Positions 1 to 12,012 of a stretch of 64,000 nt of DNA are shown in pieces. Numbering within the stretch: the stretch's first letter is position 1; every line of letters starts with the position of its first letter. This stretch comes from Aphidius gifuensis. Lineage: Eukaryota; Arthropoda; Insecta; Hymenoptera; Braconidae. The stretch covers positions 18,907,865 through 18,971,864 of the forward strand of contig NC_057789.1 in NCBI RefSeq assembly GCF_014905175.1. Reading direction: 5' to 3'. The position numbers and the translations under genes are program-made. The notes under the pieces are model-generated. The model worked only from the letters and a program-made list of their open reading frames with translations, was not told where the DNA came from and searched no databases.

Positions 1-3000
1 CGGGGGGGTGTCCCAGAACTCTCCTATATATACTACTCAGTGGTAATAATGTGTGAATTTCCAAAGCGTAAGAGGGGTAGTGCGTCTGAAGGGTAGTGCG
101 CTTTTTTAAATTCATTGTTTACCTCTGCCATGGTATAAACCATAATTAACATATTACAAAGAAAAAGTAATTTGGCATAAAAATTGTCAATTAAAATGGT
201 AGATTCGTATATTGTTTTATCTCAATTATTTGCTTGAGTCATAAGGTTAGGACAGCACTTATATTTTTTATCTTCCAGAATCTTAAACTGGCTGATAATT
301 TTATTGTTTTAATAATTTTATTCAGTACAAAATTTAGTAAACTCCACAACAATAACAATACATACATGGAAAGGTGTAAAAAAGAGTATACATGAGACTG
401 GTTATTTTTGAGTTCCTAGGGAGATTTTAAATTTTGTGATCTACTTTGATTATGGACAAAAAGGACCGTGATCCTCTACGGAACACCTCCAGCTGCCAAA
501 GCATTGAATGCCATTATTGGGACAAGACTTGGCAGCGTGTTGTGAGTCTTGGCAATTCTTACACGGGTAAGAACATATCGGAAGATCTCGGATAATATCT
601 AAATATCAAACCATATCCACTAACTATGAATATTTGTTATTAAATGAAATAATATGTTTTTTAATAAATCTTTTACAATTCAGAGCATAGACACTATTTG
701 TGTCTTTATATATTTAGATATATACTGTTTGTGTATATATGAAGAATTTGTATTTTGGCATATGAATAATTTTGTTTGAAATATAATCCTTTGTTGGAGG
801 ATGAACATTGTGTGCCATATCTCTTAATACATGTATATATTTGAAAATATATCAAAAAGATATTTGGACATTACATCATATATCAAAGATATATATGTAA
901 TACATCTGAAAGATATCCCTGACATAACACTGGCTATTAAATGAGATCGAAGATACAAAACGATATATCCAGAGGCATGGTATAAATCAAATGAGAAAAA
1001 AATATATATATGTGTTGATGAGAATATGTGTGATGATGAGAATACTACGTGCTTATTATACAATATTTTGTCATAACAATGTATCTTTAAATTTAAATTA
1101 AAATATGATAGAGTTGATATGAGGATGCTCAGGGTTTGACTAATGATCCCATACTCGATGTCGACTTTTCCATATCGAATTTTTTCGTTTTGCATTGTAT
1201 ACGGATGTCGTAAGTCGCGCATACCCAGGTATACCACGAGATTGAACGTGAAATTTTAAATAGTACGTGTTTTAAATTTTGGGTCTACGACAGCATTACT
1301 TGAGTTATTAACGTTTTAAAGTTACCAATGAGAATCGAGCGTCGATAATTATCATCATTATGGCGTCACCGGTACCACGTGTTTACGCGCTATGGATAAA
1401 ATGTTTTTGTTTTAATTAATTCAAAATTCGAACGCCAGATGAATTTCGTCATAAATTCGCTGGATGAATGCGCAGCTGCATAGCTCACACACACAGCACT
1501 CACACTAATTATGACAAAATAATCATTTTAATTTAAAATCACATTTATATTTTTGAATACATTATGTGATTTATTTTTTCATCACATTTTAATTTGAAAA
1601 TACTTTTATATTTTTTTGATCACATTATGTGATTATTCTATCAATGTGATCAATAAATAAATCACATAATCATACAATGGATTTTAAATTGAAAATCATT
1701 TTACATCCATTGACGATTTACAAATATTTTAAGTAAAATATTAAATGCATTATTGTGGACAGGTAAATTTATATTGGTAAGATGTTTACTTTAAGATCAT
1801 CCTTTCTTTTTAATTTTATTTTGGAATTATTATTTTTAAATTGGAGCTTTACTCTTGCGACTTAACTTTTGTTTGGACAATATCTAAATAATTTAAATCA
1901 ATTTATGTGAAATCAAATATAATTAAATAAATAATAAAATTATTGAAGTTTTTGTTTCTAATAATAAAATGTTAAAGTGATTAAATTGTAAATATTTTGT
2001 GTTTAAATTATATTTTTCCGTTTATGAATTTGACTGTTCCAAATACTATAAAATTATTGACTGTAACATTTCTCCGGGGTGAAATTTGTTTTCTGTGCTA
2101 GAGTTTTGTTTGGATTATTCGAGACTACAACATCAACAGGTGACCATCAGATTGACAACAACAAGTTGTTTCAGTTCTTGAGGATTTTTTAATATTAACG
2201 TGAAATACCAAGTTGATTTATTTTAATTATTCTATGATTATTTGCTTATTTAATTTTGGTTTTACATATTCTTTTTTTTTTTTTTGTTATTTCATAGTTT
2301 AATTTTAATTTTCAACTTGGTTTGTAACAATGGTAATGAAAAAGAGGGTGAAATTTTTAGATGATAAAAAAAAAAACTTACTCAGTTTTTGGGAATATCA
2401 TTAGAAAGTAAAGGGTTTTAGAGGAAAAATAGTTTAGATGAAGTTGTAGAAGGAAAAAACTGAAACTTTAATTTATTTATCTTGGAGTTTTTGCGTATTT
2501 AAAGGTTAACCGGGAAATCGCGTTTTAAATTATCAAATGTACTCTGTCGAATTGTGAAAAAGGAACACGGATTCTTTTTCACTCCATATCGTAACTCATC
2601 TAGACTGTTTAACATTTTATTTTTGAATATCATTTATTTGAAATTCTCAGGTTTAGGTCTTGGATAAGCTAGTTCAACAATCGCTATTAATTCGATTTTG
2701 GTTTTAAACTTTCAAATTAGTATATTGTTAGGAGTTAATTGAATATCTCAAGTACTGAATGTGAAAGAAGTCATTTTTAACCTGTTTCAGAAGGTTAACA
2801 TTTTTTTTAAGTCTCGTTTGAAACGTTGAGAAAGCAGTATTGTGTATAGAGGTCCGTATTTTGTTGTTTTCTTGAAATAATTAATCTTGCGAGTGCAAAG
2901 TATATATTAAAATTAAATAAATGCAAAGTTTGTCGACCTGGTTTCCGAGAAACAAACAAAACCAAAAATCATAATGGGCACTTCGATAACAGAACATCAC

Positions 3001-3090
3001 CTATTAATCAGTTCAACAGTAATCTACAAATTCATTGCTTACAATCAAACAGACAAACATATTATAAAGCAGCTGAACGTTCATTGTTAC
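1..3090. other. AT-rich DNA with no recognisable gene
   Basis: This stretch is strongly AT-rich with many stops in all frames. Except for one short open block at 450-545 (listed separately), I see no convincing coding region. A roughly 200-bp part at about 1500-1700 repeats the words ATCACAT and ATGTGAT in both orientations and may be an old foldback MITE. An open frame on the minus strand at 824-1237 has no family resemblance and the composition of its surroundings, so I do not call it a gene. Confidence 0.6.
450..545 (+). pseudogene. short coding-like relic, unknown origin
   Basis: About 30 codons are open here between a TGA at 447-449 and a TGA at 543-545. The local GC content is clearly above that of the flanks, and the translation has a normal protein composition, with the segment YGTPPAAKALNAIIG. 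There is no start codon in the open block, so it would have to be an exon end or the tail of a broken gene. I do not recognise the family. The GC contrast is the main reason to list it, and chance is a real alternative. Confidence 0.2.
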
Positions 3091-3448
3091 ATCCCTGGTA
3101 GAAAATAATTTTTGTCAAAATTTGTCAAAATTTTATTGTCAATTTTGGCAATATTTGTCAAATTTGTCAATTTTGATAAATTTTTGTTTCAAATTTTGGA
3201 AGTATTTGACCAAATTAATTTAAAACTTTCAAACGAATTCTGTCAAATTTTTCTGAATATTCGTCAAATTTTATCAATTATAATAGTTTGTTTTTGATAA
3301 ATTTTGGAAAAACATTCGACAAAATTTTGTCTAATTTTAACAAATTTTGTCAATATTTTTTCAACTTTGTCAATTTTGATAAGTTTTTTGATAAATTTGA
3401 GAAACATATGACAAAATTTGTCAAATTTAGTCGAGTTTATCAAACTTT
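3091..3448. repeat. left arm of a MITE built from TTTGTCAAA words
   Basis: The arm starts with CCCTGGTAGAAAATAATTT and then consists of dozens of degenerate copies of (A)TTTGTCAAATTT. A matching arm in the opposite orientation lies at about 6930-7192 and ends with a diverged inverse of the same terminus. I read the two arms as one MITE opened by the later 2.2-kb insertion between them. Open frames in the arm (3112-3297, 3288-3764) come from the repeat words and are not genes. Confidence 0.6.
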
Positions 3449-3494
3449 GCCACCTCAGTTGTTTCTATACTTTATATGTTATATGTTATATATA

Positions 3495-4506
3495 CACGGA
3501 GAAAAAAAAAACGACAAATATTGTAAAGAAAACAGGACAAAAATTGTCGTACCGCACAACAAAGTAGAGGCGAAATTGAAACTCTACAATATTTGTTCTG
3601 CTGGTAGTACAGTTTTTGTTAATTCATCTGGCAGAGTAATAATTTTTGTGCTGTTTAACAAAATTTGTATTAAACTTGACAAAAAATTAATAGACATACA
3701 ACAAAATTTGTTATGCTCCAAACAAAAACTGTTGAACATACAACAATTTTTGTATTTAGTTTAATTTTATTATTTCCACATAACAAATTCTAAAGTATAT
3801 TAAATTTTTTTTTGAAAATTACGAAATAAATTTTCATTATGATAATTAAAAAGAAGAAGAAAACAATTAAGGAACAAATTAATTCAAATTAATTTTGATT
3901 TATTTTCATATTTATAATTATTAGATTAAAATAAAAAATCTCTGCATTAAAATGACAGTGCAGGTTATGTTTGTCATTTCATATAATTTCATACTTTATT
4001 GTTGATGTGATTTGTTAAATATCAAGTTTGGTTATTTATCTAGTTGCTCACAATATTTTAGTTTATAATTCAATGATTAAAATATTATTAAAACTTGACA
4101 TCTTGGGCTTAATCAATTTATTTTTAAAACGTCAGTCACACCAAAGCTGATCTCAACTGACAGAAAATTCCACACAATGCCATGTAGATATAGGCACAGA
4201 AAAACCGATCTTACCGATAACACCCGAAAATCAAATTGTTGTGCAGCACGGTAATATTTGCCTTGAAACTGGACAATATTTAATGGCATGAACAAATATT
4301 AAAGCAACACTACAAATATTATTGGATAAGGTAAAATTGTTGTGCAGCTAAATAAAATTTGTTCAACGATACAATAAATTTGTTTGTAGCACAAAATTTT
4401 GTTTTGATAGAACAATTTTTGTTGCAGCAGCAAAAGCTTGACAGGATAGGATTTCGCCTCTAGTTTGTTGTGCTCTCACAACAATTTTTTGTGAGTTTTC
4501 TCAGTG
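3495..4506 (-). mobile_element. 1-kb non-autonomous DNA element, copy 1
   Basis: The element begins CACGGAGAAAAA and ends TTTTCTCAGTG, so its termini are inverted repeats. Similarity between the two ends continues inward for 150 bp or more and includes the shared block ACAACAAA(C/G)TAGAGGCGAA. It carries many words of the type ACAAAATTTGTTGTGC and no coding region. The reverse complement matches 27616-28667. The flanks here are TATA and TATG, compatible with a short TA-type target duplication. It sits inside the 2.2-kb repeat, whose other copy shows the uninterrupted site. Confidence 0.8.
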
Positions 4507-4969
4507 TATGCTAAATTCCAATGACACGTCATCATGGTGTTTAACAAAGAAAAAAACAATGAAAATGGAAAATTTTAATGGAGAAAAAAATTAATTATAA
4601 ATAATATTTGGATCCTAATAGGTGCTTGAGACCAGCCGCGGATACGAAATCCATTAAAAGCCTTTTGATTTGTACTTATTTTTGTAATTTTAATGTCAAC
4701 AATTATTTTATTTACACGTTATTGAAGGTGGAGGACAGGTTAATTTTTTCGAATTGACTCGGAATCATGAAAAAGTTGCTAAATGATCAGAATTATTTTG
4801 TATTAATTTGTGCTATTAACATCGGAATTATTCACCTGAAGAATAACGACAAAATAAAAAAAAAAAAAAATTAATTTTTTCCAAAAAATGTTTACACAAT
4901 ATACAGAGCATGGTGCTTTAAATGATAATCCTTTTTCCATTTATTCTATCTATTTCAGAAAGAGCAATT

Positions 4970-5178
4970 CTGGTGGAAATATTTTCTCGGCATTACTCCG
5001 TTTTTGGTCAATTTCTTGAGAAATTACTCTGGCATGAGATCAATGCTGGATTTTTATCTCTTTCATTGATCTCATGCCGAAATAATTTTGCCGGGACTAA
5101 TTTCATGCCGACGAAATTACTCCGGCATCAATCTCATGTCGGAGTAATGCAGGAGTAATGCCGGAGTAATATTTCCAC
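4970..5178. repeat. foldback MITE with GGCATTACTCCG arms, copy 1
   Basis: The left end reads TCTGGTGGAAATATTTTCTCGGCATTACTCCG. The right end is its imperfect inverse (CGGAGTAATGCCGGAGTAATATTTCCAC). The middle holds a second inverted pair around GATCTCATGCC. The segment would fold into a nested hairpin. The same element is present at 39428-39652 within the second 2.2-kb repeat, so it entered before that repeat was duplicated. Confidence 0.7.
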
Positions 5179-6929
5179 AGGAAAACTACAACTTGTATCA
5201 ATAAAATAAAAAGTTTATAAACAATAACATAAATTGTAAATGAATTTTTCAGCTCACGTCTTTCTCATCAAAATAATAAAATTATTTAAAATTTGTATTT
5301 TTTATGAAGGCGGTATGCAACTGTTAATAAATAATTGTCGTTCAACAATTTTTTTTTTTTTCATCTATCGTCTACCATCATCTTTATTTATTGTAGAAGA
5401 AAATAGCTTACTCCAAATACAATTCACAATATTTTGTTATTATTATTGATGTACAAATTCCGATTTTATGAGTGCAAATTAGCTTCTGCTTTTTTCTTTA
5501 AATTAGATGAGAATTCGATCAAAAAGACTCGTTGCGTTTTGCGAATATACATGAATATTTTAGAGCAAATATTTTAATTTTGTCATTGCAAAATGTACTG
5601 ATTATTCAACAAATATTGTAAATTTAAATTCTCGAGTAAACTATTTTTTTTTAAATATTATTAAGTACGAATCCTACTTTTATTGATTCAAATAAGCTCG
5701 ACTTTTCGAGAATAAAAGAAAAAAAATTATCTATCATTATTTATTATCCGCGGTGCCATGCAATTGTTAATAATAATTTTCGTCAAAACAATTTTTTTCT
5801 ATTATTTTTTTGAGATAAATTCGTGTATCAATATAAATTAACTATGAAACTTTCCTTCAGAGTAAAACAAATCATTCAATAACATTTTTTTTTTAAGACA
5901 CCATGGAATTGTTAATAAACAATTACATGACACGCTCAAAATAATAGAATAATCCTTTTAAATAATTCTTTTTTTATCTTTGGAGAGAAAAACGTTGGCT
6001 GATAATAGCAGAACTATTTTAAATTTGGAAAATAATATGAAAAATTGTTTAGTTAACGTTACATGTCACTCGAACAATTGTTAACATTTTATTTTATAAA
6101 TATTGTTAAATTAGGTAATTTTTTTTTTCTTGAAGAGAATGTCGTGAGTTTATTTAAACCAATGAATAGGTTCGTACTTAATAATGATTGATAAAAATCT
6201 GTTTCTCTGAAATTTAATTAACAATACTTTGTTATTGTTAATTAAAATGTTACAAATCTTGATTTCATTCTTACAGGTCATGCCCTATTTAAAATGAATC
6301 TATATACTTTTTTTTTGTGTTTGAATGTATTCTTTTTTTTTTCAATTTTTCGTTATTCATTTATATAACATTAACTATTCTTTTATTCATAACAAATTCA
6401 ATTAATGATAATCGTTTGAAGGTTATGGGCATAATATTTTTGACAGATATAAAATATTTTATAATCACAAACGTCAACACACACATACATAATAATAAAT
6501 TCAAGTGCCACCTATATCAATTTATACGACATGCACGTGACCTTCTAATACCCCAATCAGATTCCAGTAAATTCAAAAAATGAGACGCTAAGTTTGAATG
6601 CGCAAGTTCAAATTGTTGCGCAAAAAATGCGACGCCATGACACCAATGCTTTTGTTGGGATAAACTGGAAGATATCGTCAAATTTACCATCATTGCCATG
6701 ATGACATTAATCAACAGAAGAAAATAAAAATATATATTGAATGTTTTATCGCATACAGGCATGAAATGTTCTCTCAGTTTATAAAAGAGAATCATATATC
6801 CATTACTCATATGGTAATATTAAACCGATAGACAGACTTCTATAGATGGTATAAAACTTTTAAAAATGATATATAACGGTCAGAAATTGGGTATAATATA
6901 ATTATGCAGACAACATGATAGGTTTTTTT

Positions 6930-7192
6930 TTTCAAATCGAACAATTTTAGCTTTGACGAAATGATAAATTTTCAAGTTTGATAAAATTTAACGAATAATT
7001 TTTGTTAAATTTTGTCAGGTTTAATCTGGTGACAAATTTAGTTTGTCTCTAATTGTCGTAAATCGAAGAGTTCCAATTTCTTCTAAAAAATTTGACACAT
7101 TGTGGCTAAATTTGACAAATGTGATGACAAAATTTCTCATAAATTATTTGACAAATTTCAGATAATATTTGTCAAATTTTGTCAAATTATTT
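6930..7192. repeat. right arm of the TTTGTCAAA MITE
   Basis: This is the counterpart of 3091-3448: GACAAA and TTTGTC words run up to an end reading CAAATTATTTTCACCGG, whose reverse complement resembles the CCTGGTAGAAAATAATTT start of the left arm. Between 6660 and 6930, before this arm, I see only AT-rich DNA. Confidence 0.5.
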
Positions 7193-7222
7193 TCACCGGA
7201 AAAAAGAAAACTTTTAATAAGG

Positions 7223-8102
7223 CCTTGGTAAAATATTTCTAACTTTTTCTAACTTTCTCCGCCGTTTTCCAACTTTCTCTACCTTTTACAATGACCATAG
7301 CTGGAGAATGGCGGACAATTTCTCCAACCTTTTTCCAACGTAAATTTACTCCAACTTTTTCCAACTTTTCTCCACCCTTTATCCAACTTTTTCAACTCTT
7401 TATACCATTTCCCAACTTTTTCTAACTTTTCTTAACCCTTTATTCAACTATCCTCTCCCATTTCTCCAACTTTCTACTACATTTGTCTGACTTTTTTTCA
7501 ACTTTTTCAATTTTCAATTTTTCCAAAAAATCTACTAATTATTAATTGTTACATAACGCAAAGCATAATGATGTTTATTTTTTTTTGAAAAATTAAAATT
7601 GAAGACACTTTTCCAAAAAGTTGATATACCTAAGGTTCTTGTTCTATAAAACTCCTGTCATCGTTTCATGATCGAAAAAGGTTTGTATAAATTTCAGGTG
7701 GCAAATAGTCAGAATAACTTTCAGGCGGATAAGGTCAGTAATTGTTGAAAAATGAATAAATCATTTTGGTGAAAAATGGCTGAGAAATGTTGAAAAAATT
7801 TTGAAAATGTTAAGAAAAGTCGAAAAAAGTTGGAGAAAAGTCGGAGATATGGTAGAGAAAAGTTAGAGTAAATTTCAGGTTGGAGAGATGGCCGAAAAAG
7901 TTCGAGTAAATTTGAGGTTGGAGAAATGGCGAAAAAGCTGGAGAAAAGTCGGAGATATGGTGGAGAAAAGGTCGAGTGAATTTTGGGTTGGAGAAAGGTT
8001 GGAGAAATTTGTTCGCCATTTTCATGGGTCATTTTCGTAACAAAGTGAAAATAAGTTGGAAAAAGTTGAAATGAAAGTCGGAGAAATATTTCTACTAGGG
8101 GG
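7223..8102. repeat. foldback element made of CTCCAACTTTTTC repeats
   Basis: The left half carries many copies of (C)CAACTTTTTC and CTCCAACTTT. The right half carries the reverse complement words (GAAAAAGTTGGAGAAAAG). The ends match in inverse, CCTTGGTAAAATATTTCT on the left and AGAAATATTTCTACTAGGGGG on the right. The minus-strand open frames at 7721-8116 and 7810-8025 are products of these repeats, rich in FS and FFRL words, and are not genes. Confidence 0.7.
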
Positions 8103-8297
8103 CGATTGAAGGTCACACAGTAAAAAAATATACGATTGCTGTTGGCGTCATAATTTAACCAATAAATAAATTATTTGTCTCAAGAATCAGTAACAACAGA
8201 GTATGTATATATTTGAACGATAAAAAACTGGTAGAAAACCTCATGGATTTAGAGATAATAATCGGTACAAACACTCTCCGCATCTAACGGTCAACAA

Positions 8298-8890
8298 TTA
8301 AATTTGATTTTCACTTTCATCATCATAAAGAGAACAATCGTTCCAATCGTCATCTTCCCAATCAGATATTTCATCATCATCATCTGATATTTCTCCAACA
8401 AATTCTTGAAAACTCATATCATTGTTTGTTGCTAATGATTTTTTTCCTACTGATGATTTTGTCGATTGAGCGGGTTCAATAAGTGGTAAATTGTGTTTGA
8501 TACTAACAAGTTTTTGAGTACGATCATTTAATAATAAGTTTCTTTTTTTTGTATAAATATTTGAAAAGTCTTTCCAATTTTTTTCACAAGCAGATGGTTG
8601 TCTGACATCAGGGTTATTTTTAGCACAAATCATTTCCATATTGTTTTAACTTCATTATCACAATTTTGACATTCTTGAGCAAGATGCTTCTTCATAGCAT
8701 TTCAGAAACATTTTTTTTTTTTTTTCCGCAATATTTAAACTTCCTGTTTATATTTTTAGGATTTGCAACAACATTAGAATGTCCAAACTTTGATTCAAAA
8801 CGACCCATTGTTGAAATTGGTATCTATAAAATATATGAACTGTTATTAAATCTCTTCGAACTAAATTTATTCACTTTTTTTTACTTACAT
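8298..8890 (-). pseudogene. hAT transposase relic: BED-finger exon and dimerisation end
   Basis: Reading leftward, 8820-8640 encodes a broken BED-type zinc finger (FKYCGKK, then a KKHLAQEC stretch in a shifted frame). The open frame 8639-8298 then encodes PSACEKNWKDFSNIYTKKRN followed by LVSIKHNL, which matches the conserved C-terminal dimerisation region of hAT transposases, and an acidic tail. The catalytic middle of the protein is absent, so this is an internally deleted, dead copy. It is not related closely enough to the 30-33.8 kb hAT to be a fragment of it. I could not define its terminal repeats. Confidence 0.6.
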
Positions 8891-9049
8891 ATATGACATA
8901 TCAACAACAAAAAAGTAGACTGTCAACTCTGGATTTAACCTCACTTTTCCTTTTTTACATTAACCAAGCCTCCTGAACTGAAGTAGAAACAGGGCCGGTT
9001 CTATATCATCCCTTAATTAAAATTCATAAAAAAAAAAAAAAATAAAAAA

Positions 9050-9200
9050 TAAAGGGTAGTTTTTAGAGGTAGTTGGGGTGTAGATAAATGTTGAGGATTG
9101 AGGGATGTGTATATAGTTGAGATTGGGGGATGAGGGTTGAGAGTATATAGATTATAAATGGGGGACGGGAGTCGGGTCTTGAAGCAGGAGACGGGGACCG
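9050..9200. repeat. purine-rich low-complexity tract
   Basis: One strand is almost all G, A and T (GGGTAG, GTTGAGGATTGAGGG, GGGGGATGAGGG). The minus-strand open frame 9063-9293, rich in P, S and Y, is a by-product. No gene is supported between 8900 and 9840. Confidence 0.5.
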
Positions 9201-9845
9201 GATGGTGTCGTTATTGTAACTTCCAATTAAATGTTTTTGTTTATGTATATATAATAAAATTAAATTATAGTTTATACATTTGAAAAAATTCAAATAAAGT
9301 TTATGGTTTGGGCAATAAAATTGTCAATAAACAAAAAATAATATTATTTTTATTTTCAAATAAAGTAAGCCACTTGTATGAGATGACGAAATAGATGACC
9401 CACACATAAAGTGAACCTGAAAATATCAGATTACATATACGCACATGCATTTCAGTGACACAGCGTCTATACATTTATTTTAAAAAACCAATAAATTTTC
9501 TTTTCATCTAATGAAGGTTGACTGAGAGACTTGTATTTAAATATTTTTCGTCAAAGCATGGTGATTTACACTTCGAGGTGACTATTAAAATTTTATTACT
9601 TTTGTTTAAATATATACAAACGCATTAGATTCTAATACATGCTCTATATGGTTTTCCTTCTTCTCTATATTTTTTCCTCTTTGTCAAATAATAATGATGT
9701 TTATGATACATCGGTGACAACCAATTATTTTTTGCATATCAATAGAAAAAAATTGCCGCTAAAGTGAGTATAATGTTTATAAATTTTTTCTTTGATACGT
9801 TCTTTAAAACTCAATGATATTTAATTCTCTAAATTATTTTTCTAG

Positions 9846-9983
9846 CTTGATGAAGTACATAATCAAAAAACAAAACAAATGATGCTGTTAGCTTGTGAAG
9901 TAATAAAAATAATAAAAAATGATGAGTTAAAGTATGAATTTTATGAGGATATTGCAGAAAATGTAAAGATGATGGAGACTAAA
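9846..9983 (+). CDS. possible internal exon of an unknown gene
   Basis: A block of exactly 46 codons lies between a pyrimidine-rich AG (TTTTTCTAG) and a strong donor (GTAAGTTATT), open throughout and phase 0 at both ends. The translation (for example NDELKYEFYEDIAENVK) has normal charged, helical composition. A further AG-preceded stretch begins at 10069 but meets a stop at the site where the TTAA-flanked MITE has inserted, and another donor-like GTAAGT occurs at 10973. It may be a remnant of a host gene or of a transposon gene. I recognise no family. Confidence 0.3.
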
Positions 9984-10123
9984 GTAAGTTATTGTTAATT
10001 ATTTTGATACGTTTAAAAAACAAAATGTGTATAAATTTATATTTATGAATATTTTTATTTTATTAAGCATAAAAGACTAAGAATGAATTCGGATTGTATC
10101 AACAGAGTTGTTTAAAACTTTAA

Positions 10124-10923
10124 GGGATTACCTCGGCCAGTCACTAATAATGAGAATGCTTTGAAATTTTTACAGTAGATTCTTGAAATACTGATACATT
10201 TTATGTAATTTTTTGGTAATTGTTTGGAAGCTCGTTATTTTTTTATTAGTTTTCAAAGTTGACAACTTTTAACATGGGCTCTTATGGAGAATACGATTTA
10301 TGTCAAAAAAAAGTCCATTAAAATACCGATATCTTTAATGGAAATAATGACATCGTGAAAAACCATTGGGTTATAAAATTGAGACAAAATAAAACGTATT
10401 GAAAAAAAATTAAAGAGGTTTGGAGCTTAGTTTTTTTATAATTAATAATTAAAGTATGAAAAAATTCATCTAATCGAGCAGTATATATGACGTCTACTAT
10501 ATATTCTAATGTACGCTTGGCAACACCGAATAGTGATCTGCCATGTTGTGGCGCGTAGGTTTAAAAACACCAGTAATAAATCCCACATTGATACACACAT
10601 ACTGCCACAGCAGCTATATCATACACTAACACAACCGCACTCTCAGTACAACCAACTGTTTTTTTTTTTGCGGTGTTTCACGATTTACACGTTTTTTTAA
10701 CTATTGAATAAATGTTTAAAAAAATAAAAAGTTGATCAATTATATTTTAGGGATTAATAATATTAGGTTATTATACAATAATTATTTCAAAAAATTATTG
10801 TTTTATCAAAAAAAAAAAATAAAAAATTCAGCTTTCTGAGGTTGGCATTGGCTCTTGGACCAATGTATTAAACATAGGTTTTATCCCCTCTCCTATACCC
10901 CAAAATTTGGCCGAGGTAATCCC
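10124..10923. mobile_element. 800-bp MITE with TTAA target duplication
   Basis: The ends are GGGATTACCTCGGCCA and its perfect inverse TGGCCGAGGTAATCCC, flanked on both sides by TTAA (10120-10123 and 10924-10927). TTAA duplication with G-starting termini fits the Kolobok superfamily and could also be a piggyBac-type derivative. No transposase is encoded. The open frame 10509-10700 inside is not convincing. Confidence 0.8.
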
Positions 10924-11060
10924 TTAAAAACAATAGAATATTCGACTTTTCCAGAAAAAGTTTTGATAAAGCTGTAAGTATCATGATTATGTAAAAAATA
11001 TACATCATTATTTTGAATAATAAATTTTTTAAAATAATAATTTTTTTAAAATTTTTTTAG

Positions 11061-11366
11061 ATACAATTTTATCTCAAAAAATATGAAGTGAATAAACGAC
11101 TTTCTATTGCTAAATCAAATTGTAACCGTGTGAGCTGATATCCAGACTTCAAAACAATATTAAAATATGAAGGCATTCGATTTCCTATCGCCTTAAAAGA
11201 TGTACCAAAATTCGAAAAAATGAATAAGTTATCAATAAATATTTATGGAATAGAATGTGAGAAAAAAAAATGAAATATATTTGAGTCAATTTAAATCAGA
11301 CAAAAGTACAATTCATTTATTAATTTTAAAATTTATATTTATAAAATTATAAATTAAATAAATAAA

Positions 11367-11414
<48 letters not shown>

Positions 11415-12012
11415 AATGAAAAAGAAAAAACGCCAACAGTTTTTCATTTCGCATGAATTATGGTTGTGTGACCGATGTTCATGTCATTTCAAAACACAAA
11501 AATCATTTGAAAACCATTCTGATGATTGTTTGAATCAAAATAATGCTAGAATGATAATGCCAGATCAAGAAGACAATATTTTAAAATTTAAAAATTATAA
11601 ATTCAAAGAGCCAGCAACTTTTTCAATTTATGCTGATTTAGAATGTATACTTCAACCAGAAGCAAATGAAAAAGATCTTCAGATACCATATAGTGTTGGT
11701 TATTATTTTCATTGTACATATGATGATTCACTTTCAAAATTTGCATATAATCGTAGTGAAAAGTGTATAGAGTGGTTTGTTAATGAACTTGAAAAAATAA
11801 CAAAACAAGTGAATAATGTTTTGAATAATCCTCTTCCCATGGAACAATTGACTTTTCAACAAGAACGTGAGCTTCATTTATCTAAAAAGTGTCATATATG
11901 TGAAAAGCCATTGACTGAAAATGACAAAATCGTTATTGATCATTCACGTATGTCAGGTCGCATACGTGGTTTGGCACATTCAAATTGTAATATTACATAC
12001 TACGGTGGCGCA
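11061..12012 (+). pseudogene. POLB: Maverick B DNA polymerase B, N-terminal part
   Basis: This is the N-terminal half of the protein-primed family B DNA polymerase of a Maverick/Polinton. At 11160-11270 a piece reads FPIALKDVPKFEKMN, the conserved lead-in of this lineage. After a stop and a microsatellite, 11440-12012 encodes a CxxC-type finger (LWLCDRCSCHF), the exonuclease I region (FSIYADLECIL, with the catalytic D and E in place) and a zinc-binding HNH-like segment (CHICEKPL, IDHSRMSGRIRGLAHSNCN). The reading frame is broken by stops and by (ATG)n expansion at 11368-11415, so the long Met run is not a real start. It is cut at 12012 by a LINE insertion and resumes at 14580. Confidence 0.85.
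11368..11415. repeat. (ATG)n microsatellite
   Basis: About fifteen ATG units lie in tandem inside the decayed polymerase gene. They create an artificial poly-methionine start for the open frame at 11368-12045. Confidence 0.9.

Larger units (their letters stand above)
3446..6655 (+). repeat. 2.2-kb dispersed repeat, copy 1, itself split by a 1-kb element
   Basis: This segment matches 38940-41178 along its length. Shared stretches include the start (CTCAGTTGTTTCTAT), the TTCCAATGACACGTCATCAT block, the foldback near 5 kb and the end (CCATGACACCAAYGCTTTT). Without the 1012-bp insertion at 3495-4506 it is about 2.2 kb, the same size as the other copy. It contains no coding region: the open frames inside (4922-5158, 5240-5449, 6317-6583) are not shared as frames between the copies. 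The superfamily is unknown to me. Confidence 0.75.

Noticed and set aside
3105..3440. Regularly spaced short repeats that could suggest a CRISPR-like array
   Set aside because: The words are degenerate, have no unique spacers of constant length, occur in both orientations with an inverted partner at 6930-7192, and the DNA is eukaryotic.
7721..8116. Minus-strand ORF of 131 codons
   Set aside because: It runs through the GTTGGAGAAAAGTCGGAG repeats of a foldback element, with an overlapping frame of the same kind; composition is repeat-driven.
9991..10060. hAT terminal repeat suggested by CAGGGCCGGT at about 8991
   Set aside because: No inverse copy or 8-bp duplication could be found around the 8.3-8.9 kb hAT relic, so the match is likely chance.
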